Shown here: in pieces, positions 24,234-34,198 of the stretch
Position numbering within the stretch: position 1 is the stretch's first letter
How the letters are laid out: every line of letters starts with the position of its first letter
Source of the DNA: Thioalkalivibrio sp. K90mix
Lineage (GTDB): Bacteria > Pseudomonadota > Gammaproteobacteria > Ectothiorhodospirales > Ectothiorhodospiraceae
DNA: 64,000 bases
Direction of reading: 5' to 3'
Assembly: GCF_000025545.1 (NCBI RefSeq)
Contig: NC_013889.1
Span: forward strand, 1,109,501 to 1,173,500
The notes under the pieces: generated by a model
The model's input: only the letters and a program-made list of their open reading frames with translations
Told to the model about the DNA's origin: nothing
Database searches by the model: none
Position numbers and translations under genes: made by a program

Positions 24234-26207
24234 ATGGATTTCTTTGAGCATCAGGACCGTGCCCAGCGGCGCACGCGCTGGCTGCTGGGCCTGTTCATGC
24301 TGGCCGTGCTGGCGATTGTGGTGGTGATGAACCTGATCGCGCTGGTGCTGTTCGGCCAGGCGCAGGCGACCGCACCGGGCGAACCCTGGCTCACCCGGGA
24401 GTTTCTTCGCGACAACCTGGACGTGGTCGGCTGGACCAGTGCGTTCACCGTGGGGCTGATTGGCCTGGGCAGTCTCTATCGCATGCTGAGCCTGCGCGAC
24501 GGCGGTGGCGCGGTGGCGCGCGAGCTCGGGGGTACGCGAATCGAGGGGGATACCCGGGACCCGTTGCGTCGACGCCTGATGAACGTGGTGGAAGAGGTCG
24601 CGATTGCCTCGGGCGTGCCGGTGCCCGAGGTCTACGTGCTGGAGCAGGAGCCGGGGATCAATGCCTTCGCAGCCGGGTATTCGCCTTCGGATGCGGCGGT
24701 TGCGGTGACGCGCGGTGCGCTGGAACACCTGAACCGAGACGAGTTGCAGGGCGTGGTCGCCCACGAGTTCGGACACATCCTCAATGGCGACATGCGCATG
24801 AACATCCGCCTGGTCGGGATGCTGTTCGGGATTCTGGTGATGGCGCTGATCGGGCAGCGCGTGCTTTTGGCCATGCGCTTTTCACGTAACAACCGCAACG
24901 CCGGCGGGATCGTAGTCGCCGGCCTGGTGCTGATGATCGTCGGTTACATCGGCCTGTTCTTCGGGCGCTGGATTCGGGCGTCGGTATCACGTCAGCGCGA
25001 ATACCTGGCGGACGCCTCGGCCGTGCAGTTCACGCGCCAGCCGGAGGGCATTGCAGGGGCACTGAAGAAGATCGGGGCCAGCTATTCCGGCCTCAACGCG
25101 GACAGCGAAGAGGTCGGCCACATGCTGTTCGTCAATGGCGGGCTGGGGCGGATGTTCGCGACGCATCCGCCACTGGAGGATCGCATCCGCAAGATCGAGC
25201 CGGGTTTCGACCCCTCGGAGCTCGAGGCCGTGCAAAAACGGATGCAGGAAGATGCGCGGCGCCGGCGCGAGGAGCAGGAGGCCGAAGCCGCGCGCGAACA
25301 GGCCGAGCCGAAGGCCGGGGGTGGGCTGGGGCTACACCCGGAGGCCCTGCTCGAGGCGATTGGCGACCCTGGCCTTGCGCATATCCTCGGGGCGGGATTC
25401 TTGGTCGCCGCGGTGCCCAGCGCCCTGGAACGCTCGGTGCATTCCGACCGCTGGGCCGCCGAGGCCATGCTGTATCTGCTTATTTCGTCCGATTCCGAAG
25501 TGCGCGATGCCCAGCTGATGCGCATCCTCGAGACGCGCGGCGAAGACAGCGAAAAGCGGGTACGTGAACTGCTTCAGGAAGTGCCGGAACTCAGCCCGGA
25601 TCTGCGCATCCCGCTGCTGGAGATGGCCTTCCCCGTGCTGCGCCGACACCCGCCACAGGAACGTGAAGTCCTGTCGCGTCTGGTCGACGAGTTGATTCAG
25701 GCCGATGAACGGGTATCGGCCTTCGAGTATGCGCTCGGGCGGCTCGTCCGGCGCCAGCTGCAGGATATCGAACGGCCCTCGCAGGCCCGTTCGGGAGGGC
25801 GCCGTCGGCTGGCCGACAACGGCGGGCAGGCGCGCTACGTGCTCGCGGTTCTGGCCCATCACGGCCATCCGGATGATCCCGATGCGGCGGTTACAGCGTT
25901 CAATGCCGGTGTGGCGGCGCTCACGGGCATCATGCCGCTGGAGTCGGAAGCCCCGCCGGAGCTCGAGCAGGCTACTGCCGGCACTGCCTGGGCATCCGTG
26001 CTGGACAAGGCCCTGGAGCGGCTCGACCAGCTGCGGGTCAAGGACAAGCGGACACTGGTGGAGGCGATGCTGGCGACGGTTCAGCGCGGCGGTGGTGTTC
26101 AGGTGGCCGAGATCGAGCTGTTGCGCGCCATGGCCGCTGCATTGCACATCCCGCTGCCCATCGCCGAGATGGCGGACGGCTCGCAGGGGAGCGAGTCGCA
26201 CGACTGA
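24234..26207 (+). CDS. M48-family membrane metalloprotease, HtpX-like with long C-terminus
   Basis: The product is 657 aa. Two N-terminal helices (about 17-42 and 65-87) precede the peptidase domain with zinc motif VVAHEFGHILNGD (near residue 177), two more helices and the third ligand region QREYLADASAVQF. An extra C-terminal half (about 345-657) is rich in Ala, Leu and Glu helices and absent from HtpX. Family members degrade misfolded membrane proteins. Coupling to lemA is common. The role of the C-terminal part is unknown. Confidence 0.88.
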   Translation: MDFFEHQDRAQRRTRWLLGLFMLAVLAIVVVMNLIALVLFGQAQATAPGEPWLTREFLRDNLDVVGWTSAFTVGLIGLGSLYRMLSLRDGGGAVARELGGTRIEGDTRDPLRRRLMNVVEEVAIASGVPVPEVYVLEQEPGINAFAAGYSPSDAAVAVTRGALEHLNRDELQGVVAHEFGHILNGDMRMNIRLVGMLFGILVMALIGQRVLLAMRFSRNNRNAGGIVVAGLVLMIVGYIGLFFGRWIRASVSRQREYLADASAVQFTRQPEGIAGALKKIGASYSGLNADSEEVGHMLFVNGGLGRMFATHPPLEDRIRKIEPGFDPSELEAVQKRMQEDARRRREEQEAEAAREQAEPKAGGGLGLHPEALLEAIGDPGLAHILGAGFLVAAVPSALERSVHSDRWAAEAMLYLLISSDSEVRDAQLMRILETRGEDSEKRVRELLQEVPELSPDLRIPLLEMAFPVLRRHPPQEREVLSRLVDELIQADERVSAFEYALGRLVRRQLQDIERPSQARSGGRRRLADNGGQARYVLAVLAHHGHPDDPDAAVTAFNAGVAALTGIMPLESEAPPELEQATAGTAWASVLDKALERLDQLRVKDKRTLVEAMLATVQRGGGVQVAEIELLRAMAAALHIPLPIAEMADGSQGSESHD

Positions 26208-26250
26208 CACTCCACACGGGGCTTGCGCAGCCGGTATGATGCGAGTCCCC

Positions 26251-26337
26251 GGGGGCGTGGCGAAACGGGTAGACGCAAGGCACTTAAAATGCCTCGGCCG
26301 CAAGGCTGTGCCGGTTCGAGTCCGGCCGCCCCCACCA
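26251..26337 (+). tRNA. tRNA-Leu (anticodon TAA)
   Basis: This is an 87-nt class II tRNA. Acceptor GGGGGCG pairs with CGCCCCC. Anticodon stem AGGCA/TGCCT holds loop CTTAAAA (anticodon TAA). A variable arm CGGCCGCAAGGCTGT and T arm GCCGGTTCGAGTCCGGC follow. CCA is encoded. It decodes UUA. Confidence 0.97.
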
Positions 26338-26483
26338 TACCGTTCCTTCCGCCCGTGTTATCTGGACCTTTCATGCCTCGCGGAAGCATGTTTCTGGGCC
26401 TTTGCCGAGCAGCGATCTCACCGTTCACAGGGGGGCGTTTTGGGCGCATAGTGGGTATTCCGCTGGTAGTGACAGGTCTGGGC

Positions 26484-28760
26484 ATGGATGACAGTACCCA
26501 CACGCGCACGGAAGCCCCTGACGACGCGCCTCGGCACGAGGGCCGGGATTCGCACTCCACGGCGGGTCCCTTTGTTCTGGGCCTGGCGGCCGCTCTCGTG
26601 TTCCTCGGGCTGTTTCTGCTGATTGACCGCGCCTGGAAGATCGAGCTGGAAGATCGCCAGAGTGCCGCGGTGGCGGGCGAGCTCGCCAGTCTGCGCACTC
26701 AGGTGGAAAGCCTGATCAATGGGCTGGTGCATTCGACCATCGGCCTGGCGGCCTACGCCTATGTGCATCCGGACCTGGAAAGCGACGAGTTCGAGCGCGT
26801 AGCCGAGCGCATCTACCGCGGGCATGAAGACCTGGTGATCTCCCTGACGCTGGCACGGGGGCCAATCATCGAATTCGTCTATCCCCTCGAGGGGAACGAG
26901 GACGTGGTCGGGCTCAATCTCGCGACTCATCCCGAACAGGCGGATTCCTTTCGCCGAGTCCTGAACGAACGAGAGGTGGTCGTAGCGGGCCCCTGGCCGC
27001 TGGTTCAGGGTGGCTATGGGCTCTTGGTGCGCGCCCCGGTGGACACGGATCCCGCTCCAGATGGGCCTTCTCACCTAGTCATTGACGAGCATGCAAACCA
27101 GCTGAGCATCAGCAGCATAGCGCTCGATTTTGAGGCCTTGCTGGAGCGTGCGGGCATCGGTGAACAACGGGGGACGCTGTTGCTGGCCCTGCGCGGCCGG
27201 GATGGTGTGGGCGAGGCCGGCCCGTTGTTCTACAACCCGCATGGCCTCGACGAAGAGGCGTCGTACCGGCATCGGATTCGTTTCCCGGGGGGCGAATGGC
27301 AGCTGCTGGCCGATGTTGACCCGACGCACAGGGGTACGGATCGCCCGATGGCCTGGTGGGCATTGGGGTTCGTGGGCGCACTTGCGGTGGGCGGCTACAC
27401 CTATCGTGTCGGGACGGGTCTGCAGGCACGTCGTCGCGACCTTGATCGCTACCGGGGTCTGGTGAATCGGCTGGAAGACCCGACGCTGGTGGTGTCGGGG
27501 CGACGCATCCTCTGGGCAAACCCGGCGTTTGTTCGGATGCTGGGGCAACAACCGCCTGTGAATACGGTGCTGGCCCAGTTGGATCTTGTGCATCCGGATG
27601 ATCTCGATCGGCTTCCACCCAACCTCGATTTCACCGATACGCCGGCCGAGACGCATGGGCGCGAGGTTCGCATATGCGTGTCTCAAGGGGGCTGTCGATT
27701 TTTCCTGTTGCGCTGGGTGCCTGTGGACTGGGAGCAAGGCCGTGCATGGCTGTTGACGTTCGTCGACGTCAATGAAAACCGGTTGTTGTTCGACGCACTG
27801 ACGGCGGCGCGGGATCTACAGGACGCGATGTTCGAGGCCATTCCGGGGTATGCCTTTGTGGTCGATTCGGAGGGAACGGTTCGACACGTGTTCGGGGAGG
27901 CTTGCCATCGACAGGAGATGGCCCCGGCCCTCCTTGGCGACACCCTGGATCAGTTGTTTCCCTCGGACGTGGCGGCGAACTTCCTGGAAATGGTGAACCG
28001 GGCGATCGACGAAGGGACACTGCAAACGAACGAATACCGTCTGGACGTGGATCTGCTGAAGCGCCTGGGGATCCCCGAGCATGAAACCGGTGCGCGCTGG
28101 TTCGAGGCACGGATCCGGCCTCTTGCGCGCGCAATCAACGGCCTTCCCGCCGTTGTCTGGCACGCGCTTGATGTCACGGATCGGCGGGAACTCGAAGTCA
28201 AGTTGAAGACCATGGCCTGGGAAGACCCCCTGACCGGGATGGCCAACCGGGCGGCAATGGATCGTGCGTTCCCGCGGTTAGCGGCGCGCGCCGAGCGTCA
28301 GGGGGGGCGCCTCGCGCTGCTCTTCATCGATCTGGATCATTTCAAGCCGGTGAATGACCGCTATGGTCATGCCGTGGGCGATCAGCTCTTGCGCCGGGTC
28401 GCGGAAAGGCTGAAATCGCACCTGCGCCCGGACGACGTCCTCGTCCGTCTGGGTGGGGACGAGTTCATCGTCCTGACCGCGCCGCTGGATGAGCGTGAAG
28501 AGGGCCTTCATCTGGCCCAGCGGGTTCAGCAGGACCTCAATAATACGTTCGAGGTCCACACCGGTCCTGGCGAATTCGTGGAGCTGAAAATCACATCCAG
28601 TATTGGTGTGGCCTTCTATCCGGATGTAGGCCGGCATCTGTCGGACCTGATGGTTGCGGCCGATCGTGCGATGTATCAGGTCAAGGCGCAGGGGCACAAT
28701 GATGTCGGCCTGGCGGGTGATGCACCCCATAACGATGGACGCTCCACGCCGCGGGCGTAA
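26484..28760 (+). CDS. CHASE-PAS-GGDEF diguanylate cyclase
   Basis: The product is 758 aa. A helix (about 30-50) and a second near 290-305 enclose a periplasmic CHASE domain (LTLARGPIIEFVYPLEGNEDVVGLNL). Two PAS-like regions (about 330-430 and 440-570) follow, then a GGDEF domain ending the protein. The active site RLGGDEFIVL is intact, with a product-inhibition I-site RPDD five residues before it. It should make c-di-GMP in response to an external ligand. The ATG at 26484 was chosen because the longer frame runs back through tRNA-Leu. Confidence 0.92.
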   Translation: MDDSTHTRTEAPDDAPRHEGRDSHSTAGPFVLGLAAALVFLGLFLLIDRAWKIELEDRQSAAVAGELASLRTQVESLINGLVHSTIGLAAYAYVHPDLESDEFERVAERIYRGHEDLVISLTLARGPIIEFVYPLEGNEDVVGLNLATHPEQADSFRRVLNEREVVVAGPWPLVQGGYGLLVRAPVDTDPAPDGPSHLVIDEHANQLSISSIALDFEALLERAGIGEQRGTLLLALRGRDGVGEAGPLFYNPHGLDEEASYRHRIRFPGGEWQLLADVDPTHRGTDRPMAWWALGFVGALAVGGYTYRVGTGLQARRRDLDRYRGLVNRLEDPTLVVSGRRILWANPAFVRMLGQQPPVNTVLAQLDLVHPDDLDRLPPNLDFTDTPAETHGREVRICVSQGGCRFFLLRWVPVDWEQGRAWLLTFVDVNENRLLFDALTAARDLQDAMFEAIPGYAFVVDSEGTVRHVFGEACHRQEMAPALLGDTLDQLFPSDVAANFLEMVNRAIDEGTLQTNEYRLDVDLLKRLGIPEHETGARWFEARIRPLARAINGLPAVVWHALDVTDRRELEVKLKTMAWEDPLTGMANRAAMDRAFPRLAARAERQGGRLALLFIDLDHFKPVNDRYGHAVGDQLLRRVAERLKSHLRPDDVLVRLGGDEFIVLTAPLDEREEGLHLAQRVQQDLNNTFEVHTGPGEFVELKITSSIGVAFYPDVGRHLSDLMVAADRAMYQVKAQGHNDVGLAGDAPHNDGRSTPRA

Positions 28761-28798
28761 GTCGCCAACACTCCGCTAGTGGGGCGTGTTCTTCGCGA

Positions 28799-30676
28799 CT
28801 AGGAGAGGGGGCGTTGCGGGTCGAGGCGGCCAGAGGTGCTGTCCAGCAGCGGTTCCGGAAGACCCAGCAGGCGGTCAGCCAGCAATTCCGCGGCCAGGGG
28901 CGCGTACAGCAGCCCGCGCGAGCCGTGGGCCACATTCAGCCAGATCCGGCGGCGGGGGTCGCGGAGGCTCGCACCGGCCAGAGGCAAGCGATCGCGTACC
29001 ACGGCACGGGTCCCCGCCCAGCGTTCCAGCGTCTCGACCTGTGCGGGGTCGCCGAGTCCGGGAACCCAGCTCAGGTGTTCGAGGTTGAGCTGGTCGTCCT
29101 CGGCGCGGGGAGTGGTGTCGGGTGCGGCGTCCGCTGCATCCGGCATCTGTGTCCGCCGATACGTAGCCCCAATCCAGGCCTCGCCCGGACCGAGCGGGAT
29201 GCAGTACCCCTGTCCCGTCGCGACCTGTCCGCCCCAGTCCGGGAGCGGGGCACGGACCCGCGTCATTTGCCCGGAAACGGTCGATACCTGTTCCAGCTCC
29301 GGGCACAGGGTGTGCAACCCGGAAGCCGCCGTTGCGACGATCACGTGATCCCATGGGAGAGGATCGGCGTTGGATTCGGCCGGTTCGGCTTCCAGTATCA
29401 GGCCCTCGTCGGTGAGGCGCAGACCGGTGATCAGGCGGGTCTCCACAGGCGGGAGCGACTGCGCGAGGGCCGTACAAAGCCGGGCGAGATTAAGGCCGCA
29501 CCCCCCGGGATAGTACAGACGTGGCTCCGGACCCGAATCCGGCCCGCCCTCGGGCTCGAACAACGCCCCGGTGTGCTCCCGCCCTGCGCGCAGCAGGCGC
29601 TGCACCCGCTTGCGGCCATGGGCGCTGACGCCATGAAAGGAGACGCCTTCCGCCAGCACGGGGTCAATGCCGGTTTGTGCGGTAATTTCGCCGAGCAGGG
29701 CACGGGTCGAGCGCATGCCGGCGAGGGCCAGATGATTCAGCTCCGTGTCTTTGGGGTGAGGGTTGGGCAACAGGACCGCGGCCGGGTTTCCGGACGCGCC
29801 GCCCCCGGCGCCGGCAGGGTCGAATACCCCGACTTCGCAGCCTCTGTTGTGCAATGCAAATGCAGAGGCGAGCCCGGCAACGCCGGCACCGATGACCGCA
29901 ACCCGGGGCCGCTTGTGCGCGTCCGGTACGGTTCCGCGATAGCAGCCTTGCAGGCGTTCACGCTTCTGGCCATGTCCCGGGGCGCGTTTGACTGCAAATC
30001 CCACGGCCTCCAGATCCCGGCGTACCTGACCGGCCGCGGTATAGGTGCCAAAGGTGGCACCCGGGTGGGAAAGCCGCGCGATCTGGCGAAAGACCGCCGT
30101 ATTCCACAGGCCCGGGTTCGAACGCGGCGCGAAACCGTCCAGGAACCAGGCATCGATACCGCCGCGGATCTGCGCCAGCAGGGGGGCGGCATCGCCCAGA
30201 CCGAGCGTCAGGATGGCCCGGGCTCCGGGGAACACAATTCGGTGCAGGCCGCTGATCGGCGGCGGATACTGCGCGCACAGGGCCTGGCTGTCTGCGTCGT
30301 CCAGGTCCAGGTGCCGATGGACCTCCCGCAGATCGTCGAGCGACAATGGGTGGGCTTCCAGGCTCAGTATCGACAGGAAGGCACCGGGCGGCGCGTGTTG
30401 CCGCCACTGTTGCAGCGTCAGCAGGACGTTGAGGCCTGTACCAAAACCGGTTTCTCCGATGGCAACCGTTCCGCCGGCGGCAAATCGGCGCGGGAGGTCG
30501 TTGGCCTGGATGAAGACCTCGAAGGCCTCGGCGCTGGGATCGTCCGAACCAAAATAGGCGTCCTGGTATTCGGGTGCGTACGGGCGCCCGTCGCGCCAGA
30601 CGAGGTGCGCCTGCGTCAGTGGTTCACACGGGATAGCAGGAGAATGTACGGGGGTCACAATCGAAGCGCGCCCCAC
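28799..30676 (-). CDS. mnmC: tRNA 5-methylaminomethyl-2-thiouridine biosynthesis bifunctional protein
   Basis: The product is 625 aa. It has an N-terminal SAM methyltransferase (about 1-245, IGETGFGTGLNVL, then DAWFLDGFAPRSNPGLW) and a C-terminal FAD oxidoreductase (about 260-620, VAVIGAGVAGLASAFAL with GxGxxG, SGNPAAVLLPNPH). It removes the carboxymethyl group from cmnm5s2U34 and methylates the product to mnm5s2U34 in tRNAs. Length is close to E. coli MnmC. It is convergent with the diguanylate cyclase. Confidence 0.95.
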   Translation of the reverse strand: MGRASIVTPVHSPAIPCEPLTQAHLVWRDGRPYAPEYQDAYFGSDDPSAEAFEVFIQANDLPRRFAAGGTVAIGETGFGTGLNVLLTLQQWRQHAPPGAFLSILSLEAHPLSLDDLREVHRHLDLDDADSQALCAQYPPPISGLHRIVFPGARAILTLGLGDAAPLLAQIRGGIDAWFLDGFAPRSNPGLWNTAVFRQIARLSHPGATFGTYTAAGQVRRDLEAVGFAVKRAPGHGQKRERLQGCYRGTVPDAHKRPRVAVIGAGVAGLASAFALHNRGCEVGVFDPAGAGGGASGNPAAVLLPNPHPKDTELNHLALAGMRSTRALLGEITAQTGIDPVLAEGVSFHGVSAHGRKRVQRLLRAGREHTGALFEPEGGPDSGPEPRLYYPGGCGLNLARLCTALAQSLPPVETRLITGLRLTDEGLILEAEPAESNADPLPWDHVIVATAASGLHTLCPELEQVSTVSGQMTRVRAPLPDWGGQVATGQGYCIPLGPGEAWIGATYRRTQMPDAADAAPDTTPRAEDDQLNLEHLSWVPGLGDPAQVETLERWAGTRAVVRDRLPLAGASLRDPRRRIWLNVAHGSRGLLYAPLAAELLADRLLGLPEPLLDSTSGRLDPQRPLS

Positions 30677-30718
30677 CTGTAACGAGGTGAGGTGCCAACC
30701 TGTAGCAAAGGCTATGCG

Positions 30719-32242
30719 TTACTGGCTCAGCAACTCGTCGTAGGGTGTGAATGCGACCTGCGTGTTGCGTTCGCTGTTGTCGAGCTGCGCCAGCAGGGTC
30801 TGGCTCAGGCTCTTGAACTTCTCCAGTTCCTCGCCCGCGAGCGACTCGCTTTCGGGGAGTTCGACGCGCATCGGGTCGCGCGGCTGGTTGTTCACGTGGA
30901 TCTCGTAATGCAGATGCGGCCCGGTTGAGCGGCCGGTATTGCCGGATAGCGCGATACGGTCCCCGCGTTTCACGGTGTCTCCGACGCTGACCAGTTGCCG
31001 GTGCAGGTGGAGATAGCGAGTGGAGTATCCCTGTCCGTGTTCGATGACGATGAAACGCCCGGCATAGGGGTGGTTCTCGACTCGGGTGACGCGTCCGTCG
31101 GCGGGGGCGTTCACGGGCGTACCAATCGGCATCGCGAAGTCGGTGCCGGAGTGTGGGGCCACACGACCCGTCACCGGATGCCGCCGACGCGGGTCAAAGT
31201 TGGAGCTGATGCGGTAATTGCCCGAGAACGGGCGGCGGTCGAATGGTGGCAAAAGGCTCTCGCCGTCCGGCGTGTAGAAGCGGCCGTTGGTATTACGCGC
31301 GGCGCGCACCGAAATGCGCTGACCTTCGTAGTCAAACGCCAGCAGGCGCAGGTTGTGCGGGGTGTCGTCACCGACCAGGGTTTCCATCTCCAGCAGCAGG
31401 GTGAACTCGTCACCGCTGCGGGCGTGGGTGCGCACCGGAAGGTAGCGATCCAGCAATACGGCAATGGCACCGGCCGCGCGTGGCGAAAGATCGGTGCGTT
31501 CGGCCAACGCGGCGGAGATATTGCCCTCGATCTCGGCGCTGATCACCATATGGCTGACTTCGCGACCGTTTTCGACTTCGCCCCGTTCAAAATCCCAACC
31601 GTCGTCTTCGCGGACCCACTCGTAGCCGCTGGCGCGGTCGGTCCACAGGCGCAGATGGGTCAGGTAGCCTTCCTCGTCGACCTGCCACTCGATCTCCTGA
31701 CCCGGGCGGATGCGATTGAGGATGGAGGCGTTCTCGTCGTCGTCCAGCAGGCGGTACAGGGTCGCCAGCGGCAGATCCCAGTCGCGTTGCCAGAGGCTGG
31801 TCAGGCGTTCGCCCTGGTCTAGCGTATGGGTGTTCCAGTCCGAGCGGTCGTCTTCCACCACGCGGTCGTCGCCTTCGTCGAGGTCGAAGGTTTCGTAGGA
31901 GGTGGGGTAGTCGGTCTCGTCGTCAAAGCCGGAATCATTAATCAAATCGGTCGCGTAGGCCACCTTGGTGGCTTCGGCATCGAAGTGCGAACCGGTGTGT
32001 TCGGCTGGAGCCGTATGGCGCGACTGCGAGAGACGCTCGGCCTGACCATTCCGGCCATTGGAAGAAATGCTGGGGACCATCGGCGACATCTTGCCGTTGG
32101 ACCCGGCCTGCAGCGCTGCAATGTCCAGCGGTTGCGAGGTTTCTGCGGGTTGTGAAGCGAGAAGGAGACTGGCGCTGATTGCTACAGCGAGCCCGGCCGC
32201 GCCGAGAAGAAAGACGGGTGGAATCTTTCGTTTGACGCCCAT
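30719..32242 (-). CDS. M23 peptidoglycan DD-metalloendopeptidase, MepM-like
   Basis: The product is 507 aa. An N-terminal hydrophobic anchor (about 9-28) is followed by an acidic linker, a LysM/OapA-like domain (HTLDQGERLTSLWQRDWDLPL, about 155-245), and the LytM peptidase domain (about 360-460). Zinc ligands are visible in HSGTDFAMP and HLHYEIHV. It resembles MepM/YebA, which cleaves D-Ala-mDAP crosslinks for cell-wall growth. The ATG at 32242 follows TAGAGGCC. Confidence 0.92.
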   Translation of the reverse strand: MGVKRKIPPVFLLGAAGLAVAISASLLLASQPAETSQPLDIAALQAGSNGKMSPMVPSISSNGRNGQAERLSQSRHTAPAEHTGSHFDAEATKVAYATDLINDSGFDDETDYPTSYETFDLDEGDDRVVEDDRSDWNTHTLDQGERLTSLWQRDWDLPLATLYRLLDDDENASILNRIRPGQEIEWQVDEEGYLTHLRLWTDRASGYEWVREDDGWDFERGEVENGREVSHMVISAEIEGNISAALAERTDLSPRAAGAIAVLLDRYLPVRTHARSGDEFTLLLEMETLVGDDTPHNLRLLAFDYEGQRISVRAARNTNGRFYTPDGESLLPPFDRRPFSGNYRISSNFDPRRRHPVTGRVAPHSGTDFAMPIGTPVNAPADGRVTRVENHPYAGRFIVIEHGQGYSTRYLHLHRQLVSVGDTVKRGDRIALSGNTGRSTGPHLHYEIHVNNQPRDPMRVELPESESLAGEELEKFKSLSQTLLAQLDNSERNTQVAFTPYDELLSQ

Positions 32243-32353
32243 ATGGCCTCTACCCGGAAAAGTTTCCGCTTTATACCACGTTTTTTCCGGTAATAAACCC
32301 CCTCTTGCCCACGTTGCGCGGAGTCGCGGGCAGGGTGGCATTGTCGTGATGCA

Positions 32354-33136
32354 TCAGGACCGGATCCCGATCCCCTTGTTCAACAGTATCAGGGCCGCCG
32401 TGTACAAGACCGCGATGAAGGCCACAATTACGGCAAACGAGACCATGATCGGGAAGTCACTGGACCCAAGACTGCCGTAGCGGAATCCGTCCACCATGTA
32501 GAGGATCGGGTTGAGCATCGACACGCCCTGCCAGAACTCGGGGAGCAGGCTGACCGAATAGAACACGCCGCCGAGATAGGTCAGGGGCGTGAGCACGAAA
32601 GTGGGCACGATCGCGATGTCGTCGAAGGTGCGGGCGAATACGCCGTTGATCAGTCCAGCCAGCGCGAACAGGATTGAGGTGAGCAGGACGACGACCAGCA
32701 TCACGCCGATGTTGTGGATGCTCAGAGGGCTGAAGAACAGGGAAACAAGCAGGACCGCCACGCCGACGCTGAGCCCGCGGGCCACCCCCCCGAACACAAA
32801 ACCCAGGATGATTACGCTGTTCGGGATTGGCGAGACCAGCATCTCCTCAATATGGCGCTGGAACTTTGAGCCGAAAAAGGACGATACGACGTTCGAGTAG
32901 CTGTTGGTGATCACCGCCAGCATGATCAGCCCGGGGACGATGAAGTCCATGTAGCGAAAGCCGTCCATGTCGCCGATGCGCTCGCCGATCAGCCCCCCGA
33001 AGATAATGAAGTACAGGGCGGTGGTGATCACCGGTGGCAGGATGGTCTGCACCCAGATACGCGCGAAGCGCAGCACCTCCTTGGTCACAATGGTGCGAAA
33101 GGCGACCCAGTAGTCGTGCAGGTGGCGAGCGCTCAT
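32354..33136 (-). CDS. yadH: ABC-2 type permease, YadH-like
   Basis: The product is 260 aa with six membrane helices. Family signatures are FIVPGLIMLAVITNSYSNVVSSFFGSK and LTYLGGVFYSVSLLPEFWQ. Its start overlaps the ATPase stop by 4 bases (ATGA). YadG/YadH-type exporters have no established substrate. Confidence 0.9.
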   Translation of the reverse strand: MSARHLHDYWVAFRTIVTKEVLRFARIWVQTILPPVITTALYFIIFGGLIGERIGDMDGFRYMDFIVPGLIMLAVITNSYSNVVSSFFGSKFQRHIEEMLVSPIPNSVIILGFVFGGVARGLSVGVAVLLVSLFFSPLSIHNIGVMLVVVLLTSILFALAGLINGVFARTFDDIAIVPTFVLTPLTYLGGVFYSVSLLPEFWQGVSMLNPILYMVDGFRYGSLGSSDFPIMVSFAVIVAFIAVLYTAALILLNKGIGIRS

Positions 33137-34110
33137 TGCGGGTTCTCCGGCTGTTCGGCGGCGCCCTCGGCCCCCTGAGTCAGGTGGCTCGGGGCGGCGT
33201 CGCTACGGGTCATGCGGAGAAACAGCTCTTCCAGTCGGTTCGACTTGTTGCGCATGCTCTGAACCCGCAGCCCTGCATGGTCCAGCACACGGAAGAGGTC
33301 GTTCAGGTGCTGCCCGCGCTGGATGTCGGCCTCCAGGGTGAGTTCGTCGATCTGGCGCAGCGGGATTTCGGAGTCGTGGGGCAGCTGCCGGACGGGCTCG
33401 CTGAGGTCCAGGACCATGGTTTCGGTCTCGAGCTTCGCGAGCAGCTGCTTCATCGTCGTGTTCTCGACGATCTGGCCGTCATCGATGATCGCGATGTTGC
33501 GACAGAGGGACTCCGCCTCTTCCAGGTAGTGCGTGGTCAGGATGATGCTGCGGCCATCGGTATTGATGCGCCGCAGAAAATCCCACATCGAGCGGCGCAG
33601 CTCGATGTCCACGCCGGCGGTCGGCTCGTCCAGGATCAGCAGACGGGGCTCGTGCACCAGGGCGCGGGCAATCATCAGGCGCCGTTTCATCCCGCCGGAC
33701 AGGGTCCGCGCCATGTCCTTGCGCTTCTCCCACAGCCCCAGCTCGCGCAGGTAGTGCTCGGTGCGTCGCCAGGCTTCGTGGCGCGGGATGCCGTAGTAGC
33801 CCGCCTGGTTCACCACGATCTCGCCGATCGGCTCGAAGTTGTTGAAGTTGAACTCCTGCGGGACCAGACCGATCGAGCGCTTCACGGCCTGCTGATCGCG
33901 GTCGAGGTCGTGCCCGAACACGCGCACCTCGCCGGCCGTCTTGTTGATCAGCGAGGTGATAATGCCAATGGTGGTCGACTTGCCGGCGCCATTGGGACCC
34001 AGCAGGGCGAAGAAACTCCCGGGCGCCACCTCGAGATCGATGCCCTTGAGGGCCTCGAATCCGTTCTTGTAGATCTTGCGCAGGCCGCGAATTTCCAGCG
34101 CTGGTGTCAT
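33133..34110 (-). CDS. yadG: ABC exporter ATP-binding protein, YadG-like
   Basis: The product is 325 aa. Walker A is GPNGAGKST, the signature is LSGGMKRR, and Walker B is LLILDEPTAGVD with H-loop TTHYLEEAE. The roughly 85-residue C-terminal extension after the ATPase core (LETETMVLDLSEPVRQLP onward) is common in YadG. The ATG at 34110 was chosen because upstream sequence is non-coding in character and belongs to the divergent control region of the aminopeptidase gene. Confidence 0.9.
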   Translation of the reverse strand: MTPALEIRGLRKIYKNGFEALKGIDLEVAPGSFFALLGPNGAGKSTTIGIITSLINKTAGEVRVFGHDLDRDQQAVKRSIGLVPQEFNFNNFEPIGEIVVNQAGYYGIPRHEAWRRTEHYLRELGLWEKRKDMARTLSGGMKRRLMIARALVHEPRLLILDEPTAGVDIELRRSMWDFLRRINTDGRSIILTTHYLEEAESLCRNIAIIDDGQIVENTTMKQLLAKLETETMVLDLSEPVRQLPHDSEIPLRQIDELTLEADIQRGQHLNDLFRVLDHAGLRVQSMRNKSNRLEELFLRMTRSDAAPSHLTQGAEGAAEQPENPQ

Positions 34111-34198
34111 GCTCACATCCTGTGGCGGTGGGTGTACCGGCCGGGGCGGCCGACGGACGTTATTATGGCCGTTTTGGCCGAACCGGGAGGAAAGCCGC

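Noticed and set aside
28770-28800. Terminator between the cyclase and mnmC
   Set aside because: AGTCGC and GCGACT could pair, but the stem is interrupted and lacks a T-run.
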